Positions 1-5,314 of a stretch of 7,988 bases of DNA are shown here, piece by piece. The notes beneath the pieces are model-generated. The model was not told the DNA's origin. It worked only from the letters and a program-made list of their open reading frames with translations, and did no database searches. Location: the NCBI GenBank assembly GCA_937907205.1, contig CALESE010000052.1, forward strand, positions 1 to 7,988, given 5' to 3'. Made by a program: the position numbers and the translations under genes. The DNA is from an uncultured Romboutsia sp. (GTDB taxonomy: Bacteria; Bacillota; Clostridia; Peptostreptococcales; Peptostreptococcaceae). Numbering within the stretch: the first letter of the stretch is position 1; the number at the start of each line of letters is the position of its first letter.

Positions 1-134
1 TACAAGATATAGAAAATTCAACTATGCAATATAGTGACAATTTTACTAGTGGTGGACAAAACAGTGCTGAAAGAGATGAAACCCCAGCAGGAGATAATCC
101 ATTAAATGGTCAAACTCCACAATCTAAAGAATAA
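1..134 (+). CDS. C-terminal end of an unidentified hydrophilic protein (partial)
   Basis: The reading frame is open from base 3 to the TAA at 132-134 and gives 43 residues, beginning QDIENSTMQY and ending NGQTPQSKE. The tail is rich in Ser, Asn, Gln, Asp, Glu, Gly and Pro, with no hydrophobic core, so it is probably a disordered C-terminus. The next gene starts 20 bases further on, in the same orientation, and encodes a tail-tube-like protein, so this may also be a virion protein, but nothing in the 43 residues identifies it. The codon pattern matches the neighbours, and the stop is followed by an A/T-rich stretch, which supports a genuine gene end. Confidence 0.6.
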   Translation, partial: QDIENSTMQYSDNFTSGGQNSAERDETPAGDNPLNGQTPQSKE

Positions 135-154
135 AAATATTCGTATATTAGAAT

Positions 155-1006
155 ATGTTTTCATTACCAGGAAAGAGAGATGGGTTCAGATTGATATTAC
201 CAGATGAATTCATTCCAGATGAGATACAAGAAAAATACACTAAGATACTGCAAGATTCTCATAGTTTTATAACTAAACCAATAGAATTCTTAAATGAAAC
301 AATACAAAAAGTAGAAGTACTTGGATTCTCATCTGGTACTGTGGCTCAACAGCAAACTAGTCATGGAAACCCAGTAAGGCTTCCAGGAAGAACTGAACAA
401 AATTGGATGCAAGGAGGTGCTAGTGATGTAAATTACAGAAGTGTTGCTAGTCCAGCAGCTTTAGTGGACCATACATTGAACATAGATTTCAGACATACTT
501 TAGGATATGTAAATTATTTCTTATTGTTTGAAAGTTTTTGCTATCAATACTGTAGAGATACAGAAAATTTAGATAAGAATCTTGACTACACCTTTAATGT
601 TGATCTGTTAAATGAAAATGGATGTGTATATTCTAGAATTGTATTAGATCATCCAGTTATAGATGGAGTAGATATGCTACAATTTGACTATACCCAACCA
701 TTAGCACAATCTGCTACATTCAGATGTGTATTCAAATATTCTAACTTTGACTATCAGTTCATTCAAACAGATGCTAACAACAGATTTGAAGAAGAACAAC
801 CATTTGACAAACCTATCGAGGAAAGTATAATCATTAAAAAGAAAGATGACACAGGGTTTAAGAATTACCCTTATTCTAAGGTATCAGTACATGGTAATAC
901 AACAGATAATCTTGATTTGAATCATGATCCAAAATTAAATAATGATTGTGGTCCATTTGATAATTCTAAAACTTATATTGATTATGATGGTTCACCAATA
1001 AAATAA
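155..1006 (+). CDS. Putative phage tail tube / tube-like virion structural protein
   Basis: This 283-residue protein has no signal peptide or membrane segment. Residues 105-202 look like a beta-rich tube domain: VDHTLNIDFRHTLGYVNYF is followed by a strand pattern around FNVDLLNENG (147-156), a turn at PVIDGVDMLQFDYT (167-180), and alternating strands in SATFRCVFKYSNFDYQF (186-202). The 'D-G-x-V ... G-[IV]-D-x-L-x-F-D-Y ... F-x-x-x-F-x-Y' spacing resembles T4 gp19/gp54-type tail tube domains. The first 60 residues (LPDEFIPDEIQEKY, KPIEFLNETI) look like an added N-terminal segment, and residues 205-283 form a polar, Asp/Asn-rich tail. The ATG at 155 has no Shine-Dalgarno and lies 20 bases after the previous stop. 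It is probably the last gene of a structural transcript, because a strong terminator-like fold follows its stop. The tube assignment is inferred from pattern only; another baseplate or tail protein is possible. Confidence 0.5.
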   Translation: MFSLPGKRDGFRLILPDEFIPDEIQEKYTKILQDSHSFITKPIEFLNETIQKVEVLGFSSGTVAQQQTSHGNPVRLPGRTEQNWMQGGASDVNYRSVASPAALVDHTLNIDFRHTLGYVNYFLLFESFCYQYCRDTENLDKNLDYTFNVDLLNENGCVYSRIVLDHPVIDGVDMLQFDYTQPLAQSATFRCVFKYSNFDYQFIQTDANNRFEEEQPFDKPIEESIIIKKKDDTGFKNYPYSKVSVHGNTTDNLDLNHDPKLNNDCGPFDNSKTYIDYDGSPIK

Positions 1007-1015
1007 CATGATTCT

Positions 1016-1134
1016 CTAGGTTCCCCTATTAAGCGCCTGGGTCACACAGGGAGCGGAAGAATATGCTTCAGTATATTCTATCAGTTAAAGAATTTTTAAC
1101 GTCCCTGTGTGACTTTTATTACATTTTTTTTTTT
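1016..1134 (+). terminator. Structured three-way-junction RNA / probable transcription terminator
   Basis: A perfect 12-bp stem pairs 1041-1052 (GTCACACAGGGA) with 1102-1113 (TCCCTGTGTGAC). It encloses two further hairpins: 1058-1064 with 1073-1079 (AGAATAT/ATATTCT, 8-nt loop) and 1084-1089 with 1095-1100 (GTTAAA/TTTAAC, 5-nt loop). The stem is followed at once by TTTT and, seven bases later, by an 11-T run at 1124-1134. A weaker hairpin, 1016-1020 with 1036-1040, abuts the closing stem. The segment 1015-1056 is about 60% G+C in an otherwise A/T-rich window. Position after a structural gene and before a promoter fits an intrinsic terminator, but the 49-nt branched cap is unusual and could mark a stable small RNA or processed 3' end. 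Confidence 0.7.
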
Positions 1135-1148
1135 GAAATTTCTAAAAA

Positions 1149-1189
1149 TTATTTCTATAATATGTTTGAACAATTTAAATAAGAAATAA
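1149..1189 (+). repeat. Short inverted repeat flanking the promoter of the 123-aa gene
   Basis: TTATTTCT at 1149-1156 is the exact reverse complement of AGAAATAA at 1182-1189, with 25 bases between; the right arm ends one base before the ATG at 1191. A transcript starting in the loop would lack the left arm, as proposed for the two longer hairpins in this window. Eight A/T-rich base pairs over this span can occur by chance, so the role is uncertain. Confidence 0.3.
1156..1168 (+). promoter_or_regulatory. Putative Bacteroidota-type promoter for the gene at 1191
   Basis: TATGTTTG at 1161-1168 matches the Bacteroidota sigma-AB -7 consensus TAnnTTTG exactly. It overlaps a sigma-70-like TATAAT at 1156-1161. 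A TTTG at 1132-1135, at the end of the T tract, could be the -33 element, but the 25-base gap is longer than the usual roughly 17-23. The start of transcription would be near 1170-1175, leaving a leader of about 15-20 bases before the ATG at 1191. It lies just downstream of the terminator-like fold, as expected for a new transcription unit. Confidence 0.45.
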
Positions 1190-1190
1190 C

Positions 1191-1562
1191 ATGAAACGTG
1201 AGGATCGAAAGAAGTTTGAAAACGTTAGTTTGTTTACATTTGATGAAATGTTGAATGGAAAATTAGATAGATGGGAATCTTGTACATTGAATGGAAGAAA
1301 CAGTCCGGCATTAGTATATTCTTTAGTAATTGATATGTTCAGATATATTGGGGATACAAGACCTGAAGAACAATTGCTCAATGAATGCAAAATCGATAGA
1401 GATTGGTTCCAAAAGCATACTTGGACTACAATTCAACATGACAAATGGAGAGAAGAGCATCTTATCCCTGTAATTATGAAAAGAATGAGATTGCCAAAGT
1501 ATCGTGCAGAACGAGAGAGTTCTTGGTTTATGTTGCAGTGGTCATTCAGAATTGAAGACTAA
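1191..1562 (+). CDS. Hypothetical Trp-rich small protein (123 aa)
   Basis: I do not recognise this protein. It is soluble, charged and basic at its start (MKREDRKKFENV), with six tryptophans in 123 residues, five of them in the second half (RDWFQ, HTWTT, DKWREE, SSWFM, LQWSF). Predicted-helix segments at about 40-52 (PALVYSLVIDMFRY) and 75-100 suggest a compact helical fold. There is no signal peptide, membrane segment or clear catalytic motif. The start is chosen because ATG follows AATAAC, the same context as the helicase start at 2287, and because a good promoter lies just upstream. It is the first gene of a unit that continues with the resolvase after 76 bases, so a role in DNA metabolism is possible but unsupported by sequence. 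Confidence 0.75.
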   Translation: MKREDRKKFENVSLFTFDEMLNGKLDRWESCTLNGRNSPALVYSLVIDMFRYIGDTRPEEQLLNECKIDRDWFQKHTWTTIQHDKWREEHLIPVIMKRMRLPKYRAERESSWFMLQWSFRIED

Positions 1563-1593
1563 GATTAAATTAACATTTTTTAATTTGAAATTC

Positions 1594-1632
1594 ATGAAAT
1601 CAATTTATATATTTACACATTTTTATTTATAA
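1594..1632 (+). CDS. Possible 12-codon leader peptide ORF within the hairpin
   Basis: ATG 1594 opens a frame encoding MKSIYIFTHFYL and stopping at TAA 1630-1632, exactly at the end of the loop and before the right arm begins at 1633. Ribosomes translating it would occupy the left arm and could expose the resolvase start seven bases downstream. The equivalent left arm upstream of the gene at 5377 also lies in an open frame (from ATG 5293, MKSLKFPIKN...). There is no Shine-Dalgarno and the ORF is very short, so it may be fortuitous. Confidence 0.2.
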   Translation: MKSIYIFTHFYL

Positions 1633-1635
1633 GTA
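1628..1635 (+). promoter_or_regulatory. Late-promoter-like octamer TATAAGTA before the resolvase gene
   Basis: TATAAGTA differs in one base from the T4 late promoter TATAAATA. The longer string TATAAGTAAAT (1628-1638) corresponds to CATAAGTTAAT (5347-5357) in the other hairpin, and both follow an ACATT that begins the loop. With T4-like spacing, transcription would start near 1641, just past the first ATG, so translation would begin at the second ATG (1654) after a leader of about 13 bases. A/T richness makes chance matches likely; the repeated position and context raise confidence. Confidence 0.35.
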
Positions 1636-1638
1636 AAT

Positions 1639-2268
1639 ATGCAAATTGATTTCATGAATGTTTTTATAGGAATTGACCCATCAATTAACAGTACTGGTAT
1701 GACAATAAGAACTGATACTGGCTACTGTAGATTTTTCATAATAAAAGGAGATAAGCTTACAAAGAAAGAAAAGAATGCCCAATTAAATAATTCTGAAATT
1801 TTTGAATACTGTTTATATCAAAAAGAAAATGTAAAAGATACAAACAATGCACATGAACGTGAGCTGACAAAAGCGCATAACTTATCAACGATTGCAGATA
1901 CAATATATAATATTATAGAAGAACTATTACGACAATTCAGAAAAACTAGTTCTATTGATTCGGTAACAATATGTATGGAAGGCATATCTTATGGTTCCAT
2001 TCATAGTGCAGCAGTAATGGATCTTGCTGGATTGAATTACTTGATAAGAGATAGATTACACCACTATACAATTGTTGGTACTCTTCTTGTAACTCCACCT
2101 GCAGAAATAAAGAGATTTTATACTGGTTCTGGTAATGCAAATAAGCAATTGATGATTTCAACATTCAAAGGTTCATTTCCAGATTTTGAATTACCTAAAT
2201 TAGATGATATTTGTGATTCAGAAGCAATGTCAAAATATGCAAGGGATTGGTTTGAAAAGAATCAGTAA
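1639..2268 (+). CDS. RuvC-like Holliday-junction resolvase (phage type)
   Basis: The 209-residue product has the RNase H-like fold signature of RuvC-family endonucleases, which cut branched DNA by a two-metal mechanism. The first acidic residue is in FIGIDPSINSTG (Asp13), the second in VTICMEGISYG (Glu114). A conserved basic stretch follows, VTPPAEIKRFYTGSGNANKQ (152-170, with Lys159 and Lys169), and the final acidic pair is in LDDICDSEAM (Asp189/190 and Asp193), as in the D-x-x-D-A ending of the family. In a phage it would debranch replicating or packaging DNA. A helicase follows 18 bases downstream. ATG 1639 gives MQIDFMNVFIGID; ATG 1654 gives MNVFIGID, which is nearer the usual family start and fits the putative promoter at 1628. 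Both ATGs are inside the long hairpin at 1590-1659, suggesting tight control of a nuclease. Confidence 0.85.
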   Translation: MQIDFMNVFIGIDPSINSTGMTIRTDTGYCRFFIIKGDKLTKKEKNAQLNNSEIFEYCLYQKENVKDTNNAHERELTKAHNLSTIADTIYNIIEELLRQFRKTSSIDSVTICMEGISYGSIHSAAVMDLAGLNYLIRDRLHHYTIVGTLLVTPPAEIKRFYTGSGNANKQLMISTFKGSFPDFELPKLDDICDSEAMSKYARDWFEKNQ

Positions 2269-2271
2269 TGT

Positions 2272-2304
2272 TTCTATCTTAATAACATGATAAATGAGAT
2301 AGAA
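2272..2304 (+). promoter_or_regulatory. Hairpin with the helicase start codon in its loop
   Basis: Bases 2272-2281 pair with 2295-2304 (core TTCTATCT/AGATAGAA, plus one G-U and one A-U pair), leaving a 13-nt loop, 2282-2294, that displays the ATG at 2287-2289. Unlike the two long hairpins, the start is exposed rather than paired, which might aid ribosome loading in the absence of a Shine-Dalgarno. A 10-pair A/T-rich stem could also be accidental. Confidence 0.35.
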
Positions 2305-4167
2305 TATAATATAGAAAATATAGCAAAAGAAGTACTTGGTGATGATTTTAAGTTTAGAGAGAATCAACTTGAAATTATTGCAAAGATAGTACGTAATTGC
2401 ATAGACGAGAAAAGTAATCATCAGACTCATTTAGTTCAAGCACCTACTGGTACTGGTAAGTCAATAATTTTAATAATATCTGCATTAGTACTTGCAGAAT
2501 GTTATAACAAGAAGAGTTTTCTTCTCTGTTCAGATCTTTCTTTGTGGAAGCAATATGATGACTTTATTGATTCACATGAAAAGTTGAAATATAAGATTGG
2601 AAGAATAAAAGGATCTGCAAATTATGTTTGTCAGAAAAACAATAAAGAAGTCAATAAAGGAGAATGCAAGATAGCTAAGGTTTCTTGGAAAACTTTGATT
2701 AATCCAGAATTAGCTGATGATTGTGGATATGATTGTGCAAGATGGTGTCCTTACATTAAGGCAAGAAAGCAAGCTATGCGATCTGATATAACAATCATGA
2801 CTTATCAGATGTACTTTAGGGCAATAGCTGGGCATATAGAAGTAAATCCAAATGCTTGGTATGTTCGCCCTATTGTATTTTGTGATGAGTGCCACAATAT
2901 TCCTAATTTGCTTCAAGGTTCATATTGTCCTCAATTGAGAGATACAAATCTTTCTAAATTACTGCATATATATGATTATGCAATAAGTTTGAACAATGAT
3001 ATGTTTGCTGATGAATGGCAAGAAGAATTGTCAAGTCTTTCAACAGATATTTCTTGTTCTCATAATCAGTTGAAGGATAATCTTGAGGCTCTGTTCAATT
3101 CTATATATGAATGCAATGACAATACTGTTCTTGATAGAATAAAAGAATATGCATATAAAATTAGTATGTTTAATGGTGTTGTAGATAAAATAATGGAAAA
3201 ACTTTCTGCAAACATCAAAGGAAAGGGTTATGTTTCAAGTACAGAATATGAAGTATATGAAGAATGTGAATGGCAAAAGAGACATGAAACTATGCTTAAA
3301 AATTACTTCAATATTGTTGCTGTAGAAGAAAATAAGGATTATGTTGTTGTAACACCAAATGAACATACTATAGAAATGTTCAACCATAAAACCGGAAAGG
3401 TTGCTAAGAAGAAGGAAAAGACTATTGACTTACAATGCGCAAAAGAAGATTATATTGCACAGGCATTTTTGTTACAAGGACCAGAACATGTTGTTATGAC
3501 TTCTGCAACTATAGGAAATATGGGTAGTTTTTCTGAAAACCTTGGTATTGTTGATCCATTGGAGGATAATCTTCCATCATTGTTTGATTTTACGAACAGT
3601 CCTATATATGTTCTTTCAAGATGGAAAATGAGTCAGAAATTCAAAGATGAAAGTTTTCCACATGTACAAGCTGCTACTTATGAACTTTGTAACAGATATA
3701 AGAATAAGAAAGGAATAATTCAGACTTGGACTTATGATCTTGCAAAGAAGATATATGAAGAAGCTCCAGAAGATTTGAAGGATAGAATGCTTTTGTACAA
3801 TGATGCAAAAGAAAAGAGAGATTTGATAGATTACCATAAGAATACTGATTCTGATACAATATTAGTTGGTCCAACATTGAATGAAGGTATTGATTTACCA
3901 GGAGATGAATGCAGATTCATTATTATGATTAAGATGCCATATCCATATCTTGGATCTCGACTGGTTCAACGTAAGAAGGATTTATATGATGGATGGTACC
4001 AAAATGAAACATTGCGAACTATTATTCAAAGTATTGGTAGAGGTGTAAGATATGATGGTGATTGGTGTCAAACGTATATATTGGATGGTAGTTTTAACTT
4101 TTGGTTTTACCAGATGAAATCTTCAATCCCATTAGAAACACAAAAGAGATTCAAATTTTACAGTTAA
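2287..4167 (+). CDS. Superfamily 2 DNA helicase, XPD/DinG-like, with Fe-S cluster cysteines
   Basis: This 626-residue helicase probably unwinds DNA 5'-3' using ATP. A Q-motif-like FRENQLEI is at 23-30, Walker A QAPTGTGKS at 51-59, Walker B FCDECHN at 198-204 (DECH rather than DEAH), motif III TSATI at 405-409, motif V LNEGIDLPG at 531-539, and motif VI QSIGRGVR at 581-588. Between motifs I and II, GSANYVC (Cys115), Cys127, and C-x3-C-x3-C (Cys146, 150, 154) followed by PY match the Fe-S domain of Rad3/XPD/DinG helicases; four of the five cysteines would bind the cluster. Residues 210-400 are the arch-like insert with low similarity to anything I recognise. Length is slightly below typical DinG. 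It follows the resolvase gene by 18 bases, suggesting a shared role in replication fork or recombination-intermediate processing. Confidence 0.88.
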   Translation: MINEIEYNIENIAKEVLGDDFKFRENQLEIIAKIVRNCIDEKSNHQTHLVQAPTGTGKSIILIISALVLAECYNKKSFLLCSDLSLWKQYDDFIDSHEKLKYKIGRIKGSANYVCQKNNKEVNKGECKIAKVSWKTLINPELADDCGYDCARWCPYIKARKQAMRSDITIMTYQMYFRAIAGHIEVNPNAWYVRPIVFCDECHNIPNLLQGSYCPQLRDTNLSKLLHIYDYAISLNNDMFADEWQEELSSLSTDISCSHNQLKDNLEALFNSIYECNDNTVLDRIKEYAYKISMFNGVVDKIMEKLSANIKGKGYVSSTEYEVYEECEWQKRHETMLKNYFNIVAVEENKDYVVVTPNEHTIEMFNHKTGKVAKKKEKTIDLQCAKEDYIAQAFLLQGPEHVVMTSATIGNMGSFSENLGIVDPLEDNLPSLFDFTNSPIYVLSRWKMSQKFKDESFPHVQAATYELCNRYKNKKGIIQTWTYDLAKKIYEEAPEDLKDRMLLYNDAKEKRDLIDYHKNTDSDTILVGPTLNEGIDLPGDECRFIIMIKMPYPYLGSRLVQRKKDLYDGWYQNETLRTIIQSIGRGVRYDGDWCQTYILDGSFNFWFYQMKSSIPLETQKRFKFYS

Positions 4168-4181
4168 TTAACTTATGAAAT
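4162..4181 (+). repeat. Palindrome at the helicase stop / next start, with a distant 16-nt complement
   Basis: AGTTAATTAACT (4162-4173) is a perfect 12-bp palindrome covering the helicase stop (4165-4167) and ending one base before the ATG at 4175. Overlapping it, AATTAACTTATGAAAT (4166-4181) is the exact 16-nt reverse complement of 5343-5358, the loop of the hairpin ahead of the gene at 5377. On a shared mRNA this could pair and cover the start codon at 4175; alternatively it is a minus-strand copy of the promoter-like CATAAGTTAAT element. Confidence 0.45.
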
Positions 4182-5296
4182 CATTACAAGAATATATAGA
4201 TAGATATGAAGTAAATTATGATAATCCAAGATTTTGGGCTACAACAGAAAGATTGTCAATAGATTGTGAAGATTTATTTGGAAATGTTCCAGCTACAAGT
4301 AAAGAAATATTTTGCAATACTTGTAATATGATAGAAGAAACTTTGATAATGAGTCATTCTTCAACAAAACTTCAAAATGAGTTACAAAAAATATTTAGTA
4401 ATTTAAAGTTTGAAGATATAGTTAACAAAACAAAAAATGATAATGCAAAGTCATTCAAAGTCATATTTGATAATGAAAAAGACGCACAACAATTTTATAA
4501 TCCATCCAGAAAGTCGGAAATAGGAAAGAAAATAATCATACTGATGAATTTTTTTAACTATAAGTCATCTTCAAAATTAAAGAATATAGTTGAAGTAGAA
4601 CCAGTATTTTCAAAGAAAGCTAATGGTATAGTTCGTAAGAATCATGGAATTATGTATCATTTATGCGATAAGAAATTTACAGAAAAAATATTGAAAGAAG
4701 GACTAAGATGTAAAAACAATATGTATAGGGCAATACCTTCAAGAATATATTTATATTGCTGTATTGACATTAGAAAAAATAAAAATGACTTCATGGATTT
4801 CTTGAAAGAATTGAAGTATGATATTTCAGAATGTGACTTATTGAAAATAGACATAATGAATGATGAAATGATTAAATTCCACAATGTTTCAAATTTTTAT
4901 GTTGATGACAATATGGAGTCTAAGAATGCAATATACACATACAACAATATTAGGGCATCATGTATAAAGAAGATTAATATAAATACTATTATATATGAAG
5001 GTTTGACAATTCTTGAAAATAATGATAGTCCATTACAAAAATTCTTCAATAAGCATGGTATTGTGCCTGAAAAGATAAGTCCAAGTTCTAAGGTAAATCA
5101 AATTGGATTTTCTGAAAAAGAACAAGCTTGGTATGGATGGAGTCATCGAGCTATCTATGGGTTCAAGATTGGAGCTAAAGCAGGCCCTGGTAAGGTTGGA
5201 TATGAAACATTGAAACAAGAGAATGGACCATTAGAAGCAAAAACATTAGATGATTGTAAGAAGATGGCTATAGCTTTTGCTAAAGAAATATCATGA
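4175..5296 (+). CDS. Putative ADP-ribosyltransferase-like protein with C-terminal WYGWSHRAIYGF domain
   Basis: The 373-residue protein has three regions. Residues 1-140 are mostly helical and unrecognised. Residues 157-275 resemble ADP-ribosyltransferase-fold proteins: GIMYHLCDKKFTEKILKEGL (158-177, with Tyr161-His162 and Gly176-Leu177), RIYLY at 190-194, DLLKIDI at 221-227, and AIYTYNNIRASCIKKI (252-267), the 'a-[IV]-[YF]-T-x-x-x-I' strand seen near the end of many such domains. Residues 315-373 (KEQAWYGWSHRAIYGFKIG ... TLDDCKKMAIAFAKEI) form a compact module that I recall from other phage proteins but cannot name. If active, it could modify host or phage macromolecules with NAD, as T4 Alt/ModA/ModB do, but I cannot identify a definite catalytic Glu. 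Its stop overlaps an in-frame-open ATG (5293), although the next gene more likely starts at 5377. Confidence 0.45.
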   Translation: MKSLQEYIDRYEVNYDNPRFWATTERLSIDCEDLFGNVPATSKEIFCNTCNMIEETLIMSHSSTKLQNELQKIFSNLKFEDIVNKTKNDNAKSFKVIFDNEKDAQQFYNPSRKSEIGKKIIILMNFFNYKSSSKLKNIVEVEPVFSKKANGIVRKNHGIMYHLCDKKFTEKILKEGLRCKNNMYRAIPSRIYLYCCIDIRKNKNDFMDFLKELKYDISECDLLKIDIMNDEMIKFHNVSNFYVDDNMESKNAIYTYNNIRASCIKKININTIIYEGLTILENNDSPLQKFFNKHGIVPEKISPSSKVNQIGFSEKEQAWYGWSHRAIYGFKIGAKAGPGKVGYETLKQENGPLEAKTLDDCKKMAIAFAKEIS

Positions 5297-5314
5297 AAAG
5301 TTTGAAATTTCCTA

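Larger units (their letters stand above)
1590..1659 (+). promoter_or_regulatory. Long hairpin burying the resolvase start codon(s)
   Basis: Bases 1590-1616 pair with 1633-1659: 17 perfect pairs (1590-1606 with 1643-1659), one A-C mismatch (1607/1642), a U-G pair (1608/1641), then eight perfect pairs (1609-1616 with 1633-1640), closing a 16-nt loop at 1617-1632. Both candidate start codons lie in the stem: ATG 1639-1641 faces TAT 1608-1610, and ATG 1654-1656 faces CAT 1593-1595. On a transcript reading through from upstream, initiation should be blocked. A transcript starting in or after the loop would lack the left arm and be open. The pairing is certain from the sequence; regulation is inferred by analogy with T4 early/late start-site sequestration. 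Confidence 0.7.

Noticed and set aside
137..156. ATATTC/GAATAT inverted repeat at the tail-tube-like start
   Set aside because: Only six A/T-rich pairs with an 8-base loop; expected by chance in this composition.
1041..1113. A tRNA or self-cleaving ribozyme in the branched RNA
   Set aside because: There is no T-arm GTTCRANNC, CCA end or 7-bp acceptor layout for a tRNA. Neither strand has the complete hammerhead core (CTGANGA with GAAA at the right junctions), although the reverse strand has a partial CTGATAGA.
1175..1390. Minus-strand ORFs across the window (for example 1175-1390, 1952-2164, 3616-3877, 7680-7916)
   Set aside because: They are all antisense to well-supported plus-strand genes, encode low-complexity Ile/Leu/Phe/Ser-rich peptides, and have no independent promoter or family resemblance.
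1566..1587. Terminator after the 123-aa gene (AAATTAA/TTAATTT hairpin)
   Set aside because: The seven core pairs are all A-T and no T run follows, so termination there is unlikely; it is probably a composition effect.
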